Notes under the pieces: generated by a model
The model's input: the letters and a program-made list of their open reading frames with translations, nothing else
What the model was told of the DNA's origin: nothing
The model's database searches: none
Source of the DNA: Piper betle
Lineage: Eukaryota > Streptophyta > Magnoliopsida > Piperales > Piperaceae
Reading direction: 5' to 3'
DNA: 64,000 nt
Assembly: GCA_033002965.1 (NCBI GenBank)
Contig: JAURVB010001792.1
Coordinates: 1 to 64,000 of the forward strand
Made by a program: the position numbers and the translations under genes
Shown: positions 40,195 to 52,035 of the stretch, one piece after another
Numbering within the stretch: position 1 is the stretch's first letter
How the letters are laid out: each line of letters opens with the position of its first letter

Positions 40195-42214
40195 CATGTT
40201 TGCTCATATTCGAGTCCAATACCCATACCCCACCTCCTCCTCCTACAACGTGACTTCTAAATTGGTCATGGTGGTTCCCAAAACAAAAGAAAAAATGATA
40301 AGAAGAGGTTGGTGAAGATTTTAGGCCATCAAATATGGAACCATGGGGGAAGAAGGGAAGCATGGGATTATATAAATACTCCGTGATGCATCAAATTAAT
40401 TGGGGGGATTGGGGCTCAAGAGAAGAAGGGGGCTTGTGGAGAGAAAAAGAAAAGAGAAGAAAGAAGCAAAAAAGAAGAAGAGATGGGAGGAAAGGGAGGA
40501 TCCCCTCGCTGGAGTAGCACCTCCGGCGACCCCCAAGCCTACCAAATCAGAGCTAGGAGTGCCCTCGACATAACTTGACTGAGAGCCACCGTCGAAGAAG
40601 CCCTTCGTCGCTGGAAAAACTTCTAGAAGTTGATGGCCAAAGCTGTGAAGCTCCATCAAACAACCATCTTTCCGACCTTCATCTAATCGAACCAAGCCAC
40701 CACTGTCCATACCACAACCTTCACTAGATCCTCCTCACAGCCGGGAACACAACTTGATTGAGAACTGCTGTTGGTGAAACTTGTCGTCATGGGAAAACTG
40801 CCCAAAAGACTATTGTCAGAACAACACGATAGTAGAGAGCAACCATCTTTGCAATCACCATCCGGCCAGTCCAAGTTACCTCCGACCACACCTTCACGTC
40901 CAACGTGTTCCCCTCACATCCAACAACAAATCCTAGCAAAGGGCCTCTACCATGGAAGCCTTGCCATCGCCAAGAAAGTCACCCAAAAGAGGCCCGCTGG
41001 AGCACTACAAAATCCACATGGGACCAACTTCTCGGACTTCATCCGGCCAATCACCACCACCGCAGGACAATCTATCGCCTTCAATCAGTCCCTCTTATCT
41101 CCTGCAGCAAACCCAAGTTTGATTCCCACAGCAATTATCCATCTTCGTCACCAAAAAATGGCGATAGAACCCAAACAGAAAGCAATTCCGCCGAAACTTT
41201 TCGGCACCGCCGCCACCAAAAGGAAGCACTTGGACCATCTCCAAACCACTCATCAGTCAGAGACCTACTGATCTGGGTGATCGCCGTCAACCTTAGTAGC
41301 AAGAAAATTCGTCACCAGAACCACCAAAGCCATCGTTGCACCGCTACGGTAGTTGTGTGTGTCAGGCCCATTTGTTGTTGATCATGTCCACAGGTCTATT
41401 CATGTCCACAACATGAGAAGCTACCCCACGAACTGATTAGACCGGTGACCAAGTCCATGACCCGCACCCACGATCCATATTTGAACTGGCGCATTGTGCG
41501 CCACTTGCAGCTAGGCACACCTAGAATTTCCTGAAGCCTGTGAAGACCACCCATTTTGACCAAACATTTTTCTGGTTTGAGCCAACTTGAAACCGTGTGG
41601 TTGAGTCAATTATCATTTCGAAAATAATTTGAAGGCCTTCCTAACCTTGGATCAAGACGAAACTTACTACCTCACCATTTTTAGACGCTCCAAAGGCAGT
41701 GGTGAGATTATTTTGAAGATTTAAAGACAAGAAAGGGAAAACCAAGGCATTAGAGTTAACACTATCAAAGGCAAATCAAATTAAAGGCGAAAAAATTCAC
41801 TATTTTGTGTAAAGTGTAAAATCAAAAGAGAAATTGTGAATTCGTGGTTATTAAGCCATCATAGACTGAATAAGGATTCACGTTGAACCCTAAGGAACTA
41901 TGTAAAAGAAATTCTCTGTACCTTTCCTCGTTCACGGCATTTTATTTATTTTTATACTCACACAATTTCTGTCCACAGCAAATGCGCCTTTGGTCCCACC
42001 GAACCCTCTAATTGAAAGCAAAGCGTGATCGTGGGGCAAAAATCTCACCACTAACATTGTTACAAAGTTGGGGTTACAGTATGAAAAGAAACTTGCGACT
42101 GCGTTCACAGACGATTCCCAACTTATTCCACAAAGTCATCATACATGATGAAACATAGCTCTTTTGACCTTACCATCTAAATATGAGATAATCTCTATGG
42201 TTAGGAATCTCCAC
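40195..42214. other. Unclassified insertion splitting the LINE
   Basis: It lies between the LINE linker, which ends near FERAQT at 40194, and the resumption of RT near 42215. An A/G-rich stretch (40430-40500) is followed by a C-rich stretch with overlapping open frames of 166 and 158 residues (40771-41271 and 40905-41381), rich in Pro, Ser, Gln and His. That resembles the C-rich segment of the large LTR at 28726-31585, so a long LTR is the best guess. No TG...CA boundaries or duplication were recognised. Confidence 0.35.
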
Positions 42215-43209
42215 AACTAAAAGGCACTAGGACAATATGACCTAAATGGTGAATTCTATAAAAAAAGTATGGCCCCTTATTGCAAAAGACCGAACCAAGT
42301 TCATCCAATCACTCTTGACAGGTGATTTCTCTATAGCAAGCATAAATTGCACTCACATCATTCCCATACCCAAACTGTCCAATGCCTCCTCCCCGAATCA
42401 CTACAGGCCTATCAATATATGCAATGAAGTCTATAAAATCTTCCCAAGAATCCTTGTCAAACATCTCATGCCTCTACTAACCAAATGCATTAGTGAGGAA
42501 CAGGCAACATTTGTCCATGGAGGACAAATCTCGGACAACATTATCGTAACCAAGGAATGTATCAAATCACCTCTTCCAATAGAAAAAAGAACAAGTGGTG
42601 TGCCTTAAAACTCAATATGTCCAAAGCCTTTGATAGGATTCAATGGGATTACTTTATATCCCTCCTTCTTGCCCTAGGCTTCTCATCTCAGTGGTGTCAA
42701 ATTATTTACAATTACATCTCTTCCACCACGGTATCAATTCTCATAAATATCTCTCTTTGCTCACCTCATGTCATCTTGTGGTCTAACGCAAGGAGACCAA
42801 CTTTCACCCTACCTATTCATTTTAGCTGCTAAAGGCTTAGTTAAACTTCTCAAGTGGGGAGAGATTGACTCTCTAATCCACGGTGTCAAAGTGTTATACA
42901 CTGTTAATCTTTCATCTATTCAATAATTATTTGTTTCGATGAATGAGGTTAGTCAATTAGATTCAATGAAAAATTTCTATTAATTATTTTTTATGGTGGA
43001 AAGTCCTTTCCCCCTTGACAAAATACTAAATAAAATTATTAATAATAGTCCGTTTCGGAAATGTTAGAGAACACAGAGTCTATATGAGGATAGGTTGAGG
43101 CTGCATTTTCTAGCAGAAGATTGTCTGGAGCCACGTCCACCAGATGGTAACAAGGGCAATGCTGGATTAGTGTAGGGTCAGATGAAATAGACCGGTGAAG
43201 TATTTAAAG

Positions 43210-43389
43210 TGTTGGGCTCTTTGGGCCCCCACCGAAACTCCTAAACTACTGTTAAACCTTTCGGGCCTTCAAAAAGGACTTTAAACAACCAAAAAAACTC
43301 GCAATAGGTGTCACACGCCTCTTTTATTCTATTAGCATTATATACAAGTCACCAATAATATCTACGACCGATGTGGGACAAACTCAATA
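43210..43389 (-). repeat. 3' LTR of the TRIM
   Basis: 180 bp. It aligns along its length with the 5' LTR (shared cccaaagagcccaac, ctttaaacaac and tatacaagtcacc segments, given here on whichever strand is readable) and abuts the other TAAAG copy. Confidence 0.88.
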
Positions 43390-43800
43390 ACTCCCCTTCA
43401 CATATTGGGCATAACCCAAAACTATCATTAGCTTATATATAAGTCAACAACAACATCTACGACCGATGTTGGGTTTGATTTTAAATAACCAAAAGAAATT
43501 CGCAATAGGTGTCACAGGCCTCTCTTAATCTATTAACTTATATATTACCGACAACATCTACGACCAATGTGGGACAAACCTAACAACTCCCCTTCATACA
43601 TCGGGTGTGGCCCGAAACCATCATTAACTTATATACAAGTCACCAACAACATCTACAACCAATGTGGGACAAACCCAACAACTCTCCTTCACACATTGGG
43701 CATGGCCCAAAACCATTATCGTCTGGCACCGAACAACTCCCCTTTACACATTGGGCGTGACCCGAAACCATTATTGTCTGACACACTCCCTTTAAATTAG
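43390..43800 (-). repeat. Multiplied polypurine-tract/LTR-start repeats inside the TRIM
   Basis: Inside the TRIM the block gatgtgggacaaaccyaaca + actccccttcacacattggg recurs near 43370, 43567, 43663 and 43730 on the plus strand, with variants and spacings of roughly 55-200 bp. In element orientation each copy is a purine tract followed by the first bases of the LTR, so part of the 3' end has been duplicated several times. Confidence 0.75.
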
Positions 43801-43804
43801 ACGG

Positions 43805-43992
43805 CACCTACCTGGTAAACTCTTCTTCGGTAAACTCCTCTTTAGGCGAAACCCATGAAGGAAACAACACCCACCTGGTAAACTCTTCTTCGGTAAACTC
43901 CTCTTTAGGCGAAACCTATGAAGAAAACAACACCCACCTGGTAAACTCCTCTTCAGGTGAAACCCATGAAGGAAACAACAGTAATTCAAATC
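43805..43992. repeat. ~63-bp tandem repeat, about three copies, inside the TRIM
   Basis: Copies begin near 43805, 43869 and 43931 and share cacctggtaaactc and gaaacccatgaaggaaacaa. The third is shortened. This non-coding minisatellite sits just internal to the primer-binding-site side. Confidence 0.85.
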
Positions 43993-44068
43993 ATTAAGTG
44001 AAACCCATGAAGGAAACAATAATAATTGGCGTAGGTAAACCCGGCTCGACCTTGGCTCTGATACCACT

Positions 44069-44249
44069 TGTTGAGCTCTTTGGGCCCCCATCCAAGCTTC
44101 GAAACCACTGTTGGACCTTTCGAGCCCCCAAAAAAGACTTTAAACAACGAAAGGAAATTCAAAAACTAACTCAAAGAATAAGAGCTTTCCCATTAGCCTA
44201 TATACAAGTCACCAACAACATTTACGACTGATGTGGGACAAACCCGACA
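44069..44249 (-). repeat. 5' LTR of the TRIM
   Basis: 181 bp, from TGTCGGGTTTGTCC to GAGCTCAACA in element orientation. It pairs with the 3' LTR at 43210-43389 and abuts the TAAAG duplication. Confidence 0.9.
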
Positions 44250-44989
44250 TAAAGACGATTATTATATATGTATATAAAGTTTTTAATTATCAAACATTTC
44301 TAAAATTTTCAACAAACATTTAGGTCTCTTTTATTTTTCTAATAAAATGTTTTAGACTCTTAGCTTTCCTGCATCTACAATTTATGTCATAATTAAGTAA
44401 GCTGTTCTAGTGGTAACATAGTACTGTTGATTAGGGAGGAGCTTCTTGTAGAGGAATAAGGAGAGAGAACTGGAGAAAAAGGAAGAGAATAGTTCAGATT
44501 TTATTAGTGTCGTTGTTTAGGGCCTACTAGGCTGGTTTTCTTGAGTTTAGGGAGAAGTTGATCTTTTTCGAGTTAATAATCTTGTTAGCTAGGTTAGGAA
44601 ATTCATTCTTACTTTAGTTAAAGTATCATTTTCACTATAGTTTTCAATCAACTGCTTGGTACGTACTGTAAACTAATTTGAGAACTTGATTTGGCTTATG
44701 GATCAATATTGTTTTTTTCGGGTGGTCATCCTAAGGATGTCAAAGCAAGGTTGAAAATTTGGGCTCAAGCAGCCATGCAATTGTGAGTGGATATGAGCAT
44801 TTTAAATTGTGAATGACCGTGGATCCATGTGTACTCTATTTATAATATATATTTAAGATTATGTGTTCATTAGTTTTCATTTTGGTAGAATTGTTCATAC
44901 ATATTACATTGTCACTATATATGGTTTTCTCTTTGAAAATTGTGTTTCATTGCATTTATTATTTCAATATTTTCAATTACGATGATGGT

Positions 44990-45359
44990 TGAAAGATAAT
45001 ATTTTTTAAAATTTTTTTAAAATTTTGCCACCGCTTTGCCTAGAAATGTGGTTGCAAATAATTTTTATTTTTTTTAACATTTGTAATGGAAAAGCAGTTG
45101 CAAATAATATTATTTCTTTTATGTTTTATTTAATTTACAACAGTTTTGCAACAAGAAAAGCGATTACAAATTCCGCTTGCAAAGCAGTTTTAAAGTTTAC
45201 AACCGCAGTTACAAATCAGTTGCAAATTTTGCAATTGCGAGTGTTCCGGTTGCAAAATTTCTTAGCAACCTTGCCTTTTAAAATTGCAAAATGCTATTGC
45301 AAATCCAGTTGCAAAGCAATTGCATTTTGCCATAGCAAAAGATTGGTTTTTTACTAGTG
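44990..45359 (-). mobile_element. Terminal region of a CACTA-type DNA transposon
   Basis: On the minus strand the right edge opens CACTAGTAAAAAACCAATC, a CACTA-family terminal inverted repeat. It is followed by many scattered short repeats of ttgcaa and gcaaccg on both strands (about 45040-45340), the usual subterminal transposase-binding arrangement. The other end and a transposase were not found; there is no matching CACTA terminus upstream, so it is a fragment or a diverged small derivative. The 110-residue frame here is a by-product of the repeats. Confidence 0.65.
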
Positions 45360-47660
45360 AATATAAATGGTTTAAGTAGGTCCAACCAAGTTTAATCGGA
45401 TTTAATGTGTTATACCGTATTTGATAAAATATAAAATATTTTTCTTTAACTTTAGACTTTTTTGTTAGAATTATAAGTAATTGGTAGGAGTATTATTAAG
45501 AAGTTTTAATTTTTTTAACATAGATCATCACGTTAAATTAATTAAAAAATTATTCCACATTTTTAACTTATAAGAACAATAATTTATTTTCTTAGACATA
45601 CATCCATCTTTCCTTTTTACATTGTTCATGCGCGGACTTTGCTTTGCATCGGTTTAGTCTGATGTCGAATTGAAATTAAAGGTCAGATGAGACTGAAGCG
45701 CCCTTATTGCAGAAAGAAACAATACGAGAAAAATAAAAATAAAAATACAAGAGTGGTGCAAGTGAAAAATAAACACTAAATTTGTAAGTGGTTCTTAAGG
45801 GTTTAATTCGAATCACTCAATTAGTCCACGGTACATTGATAACCACAAATTCATCCTTTGATCTTATATTTTACTCAAAATAGTAAAAATTTTGCATCTT
45901 TTAACTTAATTTGCCTTTGTTAACTTCAACTTCCATTCATTCTTGGTTGTGCTTTTTCTCTCCGAGTCGTCAAAATGATTTTGCCACCGCATCGGGAGCA
46001 TCCAAACAGAGTAGAGAATCAAACTTCATACCAGTCCAACGTTGGGAAGGGAAGAGTAGAGAATCAAACTCCAGGCCGAACCGACTTGATCTAGAAAATT
46101 AACCAAATTCAGTCAGTTTTGTTTTGGCCCGGCTGCTAGTAGGCCTTAATTGGGCCTTGGGCAGACGATGGGCTTGGCACAAGGATCAGGACTTGGTCAC
46201 GAGCAAAATCACATGCAAAGGAGTCTATGGCCCATTTATCTTTCTTCCACTCCTGCGCTCTCGTTTTTCTTCAGCTCCTTTCTGGTGCCGACGAAGACGG
46301 ACAGCGGCAGCGTGACGAACAGCCTTGACGAAGGAGTGATCTCTTGTAATTTCTTCAATTTTCTCTACTTCTCCCCGGCGACTGCACACTGGCAGGGTTA
46401 TCTCCTTCCTTCATTATCTGGTTCAGCGGCAAGGTTTCAACACCTTTAGGCAGCATCCTTTGGTGATTTATCTTGTAGCAGTAACTCTCCCCTTCTCAGT
46501 AGCAGCCATTCAAGGCATTGAGCGAAGACTTTTAGCTCCTCATCTCCTTCTTGGTTGTAGAAAGCAGCAACTATCTCCACAATGCCACGACAGTAAATAA
46601 CGACTGCTCATGATTACACTGGTCCAAGCAAGGCTTCAAACAACTTAAACCACTTTGCACTCCCTCACAGCAAATAGCAAGTTTCCGTACTTAGGTCATT
46701 CAAGTGCTTTGCAGTTCTATTTGATGACCTATTTATAAACATCAAGTATTACGAGATCTAAATAAATTTTAACTCATATTTATTTCAATTAATAAGACCA
46801 GAATTAAGAACTCAGTTTGTAATTGTCACACTTATTTTAATTAATAAGATATGTTAGGATTCCTTATTTGGAAAGGAGTCGCCCCTTATGGGCATAGTCT
46901 ACTTTCACTTTTTTAATTTGCTATCAACCAACTTCACCCTAATCTGCTACTAAAATTGTAAGTTGAATAAGCTTTGATTTTATAAAATCATAACACTAGA
47001 CGAGAGAATGCTAGAAGCAATCTAAAAAATAAAACCATAGCATTAGAACACAGATTGTTGCATTCTAATTAACACAAATTTAAGCTTATCCTTTCCAGTT
47101 GTCAAAAATACATTTTATCATGACAAATCATTAATCATCAACAAACTTGAAGGCGAAGTTAATCATATCTCGACAATAGGTATACACAATATGTCCTAGA
47201 AAACCCAAGCTTCAAGATAAAAATTCAGCAATCCACTCGAGAAAAATGGCAGCTTCAAGTGCATAAAAACTATTCTAACCGGCCGTTAACATTCCCAATC
47301 AAAATGAACATCTACCTCCGATATTTTAGTTTTGATGTTAAAAGATTTTAAATTAAAACATAGATCATGAGATTAAGAATAATTATAGAAGATCAAACTC
47401 ATTTCCATGAAGCAAACATGAGTAATGTCCAGCAACGTAAAAAAGCAACCGATAATAATAATTTAATAAAATAAAATGAAATAGACACAACCTTGCAGAG
47501 AATAATGTACAATCTCTCACCTATTAACCCAGAATTAAGAAGTTGCAAATTTGCAGGCGATAATGAAAGCATATATACCTTCATTCCCACGGAGGGATAG
47601 CGCGGGGCGGTGGGAATACTCTTATGTTAATAGATATATAATATATACGAGCACATCACT
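45360..47660. other. Intergenic, no gene recognised
   Basis: AT-rich outer parts, with a more GC-rich 46120-46460 stretch holding short open frames (63 and 99 residues) without recognisable domains. It may be a further decayed retroelement leader, but there are no boundaries I can support. Confidence 0.45.
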
Positions 47661-47667
47661 TGCATCT

Positions 47668-47739
47668 GGTTCCATGGTCTAGCGGTTAGGACATTGGACT
47701 CTGAATCCAGTAACCCGAGTTCAAGTCTCGGTGGAACCT
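47668..47739 (+). tRNA. tRNA-Gln (anticodon CTG)
   Basis: 72 nt with a perfect 7-bp acceptor stem (GGTTCCA/TGGAACC), a D arm containing AGCGGTTAGGA, an anticodon loop with CTG, and a T arm carrying GTTCAAGTC. There is no intron. T-rich runs follow directly, as expected for RNA polymerase III termination. It matches the conserved plant nuclear tRNA-Gln. Confidence 0.97.
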
Positions 47740-47752
47740 TTTTCGTTTTTTT
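47740..47752 (+). terminator. RNA polymerase III terminator of tRNA-Gln
   Basis: TTTT right after the tRNA 3' end, then a second run of eight T after CG. Confidence 0.8.
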
Positions 47753-48298
47753 TGTAACATGAAAAGCCTATTTTCTTCTTCATATAATTGTTTTTTTCCC
47801 CATTTCTATCATATTGCCTTAGTTGATCTAATGGGACATGAATACAAGACGAAAAGCTAGAAGAAATATGGATAGTAATACCAGGCAATTTCATATGAAG
47901 TTTTCTGTATAGTTGTGCATTGATTTTTTGGAAAGAAATTTGTTTTTCCAGAGTCGCAGTGGTGTTAAGTTTAGGAATATTTTGATGCCAAGATAAATGT
48001 GTAGAAAGAAAAACAGCCTATTTTTTTCAAGCAAAAAAAACAAGAACACATACCAATTTTACCTCGAGGAAATTCAATATTTGCACTCTTTTGCCAAATT
48101 AATATTTAACTGCTATTGATCTGCTCACTATTTTCTTCAATCAAATTGGAAGTAGTACAATGCTCCCTATTTCAATTACCATTATTTTGACAATCAGACT
48201 ACATCACATTTTTATTTAGTCTATAGCAAAGAAGAAAATGAAGTCAAATGTACACTGTCAAAATGAAGTTGCAAGAAAATTAATTAGGTGCATCTATA

Positions 48299-51200
48299 CG
48301 TAACGACCCGCCCTTAATATTCGTAATACATATAATTAAATAGAACGAAATGTTTAGCACAAGTTGTGTCATACTAACATAACACTAACAAAGCCGATCG
48401 ATAATCGTCCATTTATGTCTCATAATATATACCGTTAACATTTACCTAGTATAATATTCATGTATCTATATCTAAGTACCTATCAACTAATAAGCCTACA
48501 ATTATCAAGTTCTTATTACATGTATAAAAATAAATCATTTAATACTCATATTGTGTTTCGACGTTGATTTTATGTTTCAACCAATAAAACAAATAAGCCC
48601 CCTTATATTAAAGCATTGAGTTTTTTCACATACTGTGTTTCAACGTTTTTTGTATTGCGGTTGATCTTGGCCCCACCAATATTTTTATATCCCTTAATAC
48701 TTAATTAATTTAGAATTAATAATAATAATAATATTATTATTATTTACTAGAAAAGCTTTGGAATATAATTCTACCTAAATTAGGAATTTTAAAAATATTA
48801 ATAAATTTTAATATATTTATAATTATTCTATCAAATAAAAGCTTATTATTTAATAATATATACTTAATTTAGACTTTTACAGATTTTATATACTTACTTA
48901 TTAACATATTGTTATTTATTATTAAAAAACTTAAACTATAATTTTATTATAATTAAAAGTCTTTAAAAATAAATTATAATTAGTTATTAAAATTTTTTAC
49001 TTATTAAAATTAAAATTACTTTTAATATTTGTATACAAAATAAAATAAAATTGATAATAATTTTAAAATTAATTTGTATATTATTAATAAGTTTCAAATA
49101 TCCCCTCAAAACGCACATATCTTTGGCTATAAAATAAAGTCTACAGTGCTAATTTTTCTAGTCTACGTCACTCCAATGTCTTTAATTAGTGACAAACAAT
49201 ATAAGTTGTTCATTCAATACTAATATAGGTGCTGAGTCATCTACCGTAAAAACCATACCAAATTAGAGAAAATTAATGAATTTAGTCATCTTTTCACACA
49301 TTATTAACTAAGTTAGAAATTTTACGCACATCTTAACTAATATATTAGATATTACTCTAATAGGCATTAAATGTGTGCTACTTTAATTTTCTAGAGGATA
49401 TTACATCTACTTACATTTGTAATATTAATAATGACAAAATATGATTAAACATGAATCTACTAAACATGACATAAAAGCCACGATAGTATCAATCACATAA
49501 TTACCTCATCTACCATCAACATTATTACAATCCTTCCACATAAAATCAGCAATAATAATATTATCGTAAATATAGTAAATATAAATATTATACTTCAACA
49601 ATAATTACACAACAATAAATTCTCAATTCATTAGATCAATTATTCTACATTTAATTAATCTGATACTATTTTTCAAGGTAAACCACTTAAGAATAGTCAA
49701 ATCCATTTCTTATTATACATTTGTAGTGTTTTTTTATCACTTTCATCTAATATAAACCGATTTTCAGACATGAAATATAAAACATCCTTAGCCTCCCGCC
49801 ACGTTTAAAACACAAAAAACATCGGTCACAATTATTTATTATATTATATAATTTCTCATGTTCATCCTCGTGAACAAGTATTTAAATAGGCATCTCAACT
49901 CTTGAGTTTTGTATGATGATCGGTCACATAACCTACCAATTTTGTCTTCCCATTATGATCATAAGTTTTACATTTATAGTAAGTAGCCTATTCCCAACTC
50001 CCAATTTTGTCCTCACATTATGATCATAAGTTTTACATTTATAATAAGTAGCTTATTCCCAACTCTGATATAGGGTGAAGATGGATGCCCGAGGTTTTAT
50101 GATATGACCTGTCCATTTAACTAATACCCAATTAATTATTGGTAGTTTAAGCCCAACTATAGTTTTGACTTAAAATTTTTTAAAATATCAAAAATCATGT
50201 GTTTCAGTTCCTATTTCACTCAACTTTCTTACTTAATCCTATTAAGTATTTTCCACACACTAATAGCGTTGAAATTACGAATCCATTAATCTGTCCAATC
50301 ATAATAAAAATAAAGGGATCTTAAAGCTCCTAAATGATAACTAAACGGCCCTTCTCTTCGAGTTCCATAGCGTCTTAGGAACAACCCTCCTAGTCTGAGC
50401 CAGAACTAGACTATATGTAAGTATATGCATGGTATGATATAAACATATTTCATCATTAAAATTTATACATAATGTACTCATTAATCAAGTATATACACAC
50501 CATCACATCATCAATAACATTAATTAATACACATTAAAGCATTAAATTTGGTTACATAATTCATAAATAGAAAACATGAATTTTCAAATAGACACAAGAC
50601 ACATCTGTTTTTAGTAATTTTTCTCGCCGTACTTGTGCCAAGGTACACAAACATTTGTGCAAGGGCGCTAGTGTTCTATCTTCTAACGTTAAATCAGCAT
50701 ATCCTCTTGTGTCAAGGCTCAAATTCTTTTGTGCCAAAGCTCAAGACAAACATCAGATTTTCAACATTTTCGTTCAAGGAATGAACTCCAAACCACATTA
50801 ACCATATCTCTCTAACACTCCAATTGATATTGTAAGGAAAGGATTTTGCAAAATAACAACCCTAACCCTATGAACATATCCATTTTCTTATAAGCTGTGC
50901 TTTCTTCTATATAAACTAGGGCATAACAAGAAACTTGACAATCATATTCCTAATTCAATAAAACAGCATGCATCATTTGTTTTACATCACAACCGAGAGT
51001 TCATAGTGAATCTTGATTGGAAAAGATTGAATATTTAATGGTTTCATCATATCTTTTCTTTTTCTAAGTTTAAATAAACAACGCAACAATCAATCCTAAT
51101 TCGATTTCTAAGCGTTAATTATGAAATACTTCTACCCTTGTCAAGTTTATCAAGTTAATCATGATGTATATATATCAAATTAAAAAATAATAAATTATTA

Positions 51201-51700
51201 TTAATAAATACATATATTACAAATCACATCATACAAGAAAACAAATGCAATGATCATAACATAAAAATCTAATACATTAATCTTGTCTAGACTAGATTAT
51301 GAACCTCTTTGGTGTTTTTTCTTAGGAATGCCTCCAAAACCTAGTTCTCCACGTGTAAACCATCAAAACGACGAAGAATAATCTGGAAAGAGCAGAGAAG
51401 AAGAGAGCAACCTACGAGAAAGCCTTCTCTCTGTTTATATACTCTTCCATTTTTTCTTTTTAAGTCACTCCTCTAAATTCCCTCTAATACCTATTATACA
51501 ATCTTAGGCATTCTAGTCAAATCAGGACAATTTTATATTCAATCTCAGCCTAGCCCCTCAGCCAATATTAATCAATTCAACATTTCTTGCTAACCGACTA
51601 CTATTTTCCATCATTGGCTCACTTAGTCAACCTTTGTAGTTAAGTGTTTAAACATATATATTTATCAGTATAATGAGCAATATTAACCATGATGCTAGTT
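48299..51700 (-). mobile_element. Probable long minus-strand LTR (Ty3/gypsy-like)
   Basis: The plus-strand left edge reads cgtaacgacccgccc, the complement of an LTR terminus ending GGGCGGGTCGTTACG, expected TTACA. Near 51436 the minus strand has GAGTATATAAACAGAGAGAAG, a TATA box followed by a leader-like stretch and a GAGGCATTCCTAAG segment, as in U3-R of plant gypsy LTRs. The body is very AT-rich and non-coding. The right boundary is not determined (placed near 51700) and no target duplication was confirmed, so this is an inference. A 64-bp direct duplication lies within it. Confidence 0.45.
49937..50064. repeat. 64-bp direct tandem duplication
   Basis: 49937-50000 and 50001-50064 are near-identical: both start ccaattttgtc and contain cattatgatcataagtttta and ttcccaactc. 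Confidence 0.9.
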
Positions 51701-52035
51701 TACATGTGACCATGTCCGCTTATCCGCTGACAATTTTTTTCCCGTTTGATTATTTTCTTCCAATTTTCTCTCATCGAATGCGTTTTAGCTTTCTTGCTCA
51801 TAAGAGATCTATCTCAGAAACTTATACTAAATAAATCAACCATCTAATATTAATATTTCTAAGCACTACATATAATCAACACCACACATATAAAGAAAAT
51901 TTTCATCCCGAGTTAAACCTACTAAGCTTATCCACCATAGTTTTGTCTCAAGAAATATAACCACAACAAAAAGACTAGCTATTTCATCGTGAATGTACGG
52001 CAACAATATCTGCCTGCAAACCTTTGAACAAACCA

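Larger units (their letters stand above)
37741..42905 (+). pseudogene. Broken LINE (non-LTR retrotransposon): endonuclease, linker, reverse transcriptase
   Basis: Three coding blocks lie in the order of a plant L1-type ORF2. The AP-endonuclease part begins with NYRGSG (37741) and FLCETKI-like text, then PWLMFGDFNITLDKSKKSGG (about 38090-38150). After an LTR insertion it resumes at about 39505 with LFDLEHSRTHFTWSNKRS, ERLDYA and LPPYASDHLPIL. The linker contains NTKYFHTMVNKNKKSLYIHT (about 40060-40120). After a second interruption, RT resumes near 42215 with GEFYKK, INCTHIIPIPKLS, HYRPINICNEVYKIF, LKLNMSKAFDRIQWDYF and LTQGDQLSPYLFILAAKGL (about 42785-42840), and stops near 42905 before the catalytic YADD-type motif. 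Frameshifts and stops occur throughout; the element is dead and 3'-truncated. Confidence 0.8.
43210..44249 (-). mobile_element. Complete TRIM (small non-autonomous LTR element) with TAAAG target duplication
   Basis: Two ~180-bp LTRs in the same orientation (minus) bracket a 679-bp non-coding interior. The 5' LTR is 44249-44069, TGTCGGGTTTGTCCCACATC to GAGCTCAACA. The 3' LTR is 43389-43210, ending GAGCCCAACA. Two bases inside the 5' LTR is a perfect PBS for tRNA-iMet, TGGTATCAGAGC (44066-44055). A polypurine tract, GAAGGGGAGT, abuts the 3' LTR. Both sides carry TAAAG (43205-43209 and 44250-44254). There is no gag or pol, so it must have been mobilised in trans. The first bases of the 3' LTR read TAT instead of TGT. 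Confidence 0.93.

Noticed and set aside
40771..41381. 166- and 158-residue overlapping frames on plus
   Set aside because: Low-complexity Pro/Ser/Gln/His composition in a C-rich stretch between two halves of a LINE. No recognisable domain.
43370..43760. CRISPR-like array (repeated gatgtgggacaaac blocks)
   Set aside because: Spacing is irregular, the host is a plant, and the repeats are explained as duplicated TRIM LTR and polypurine-tract sequence.
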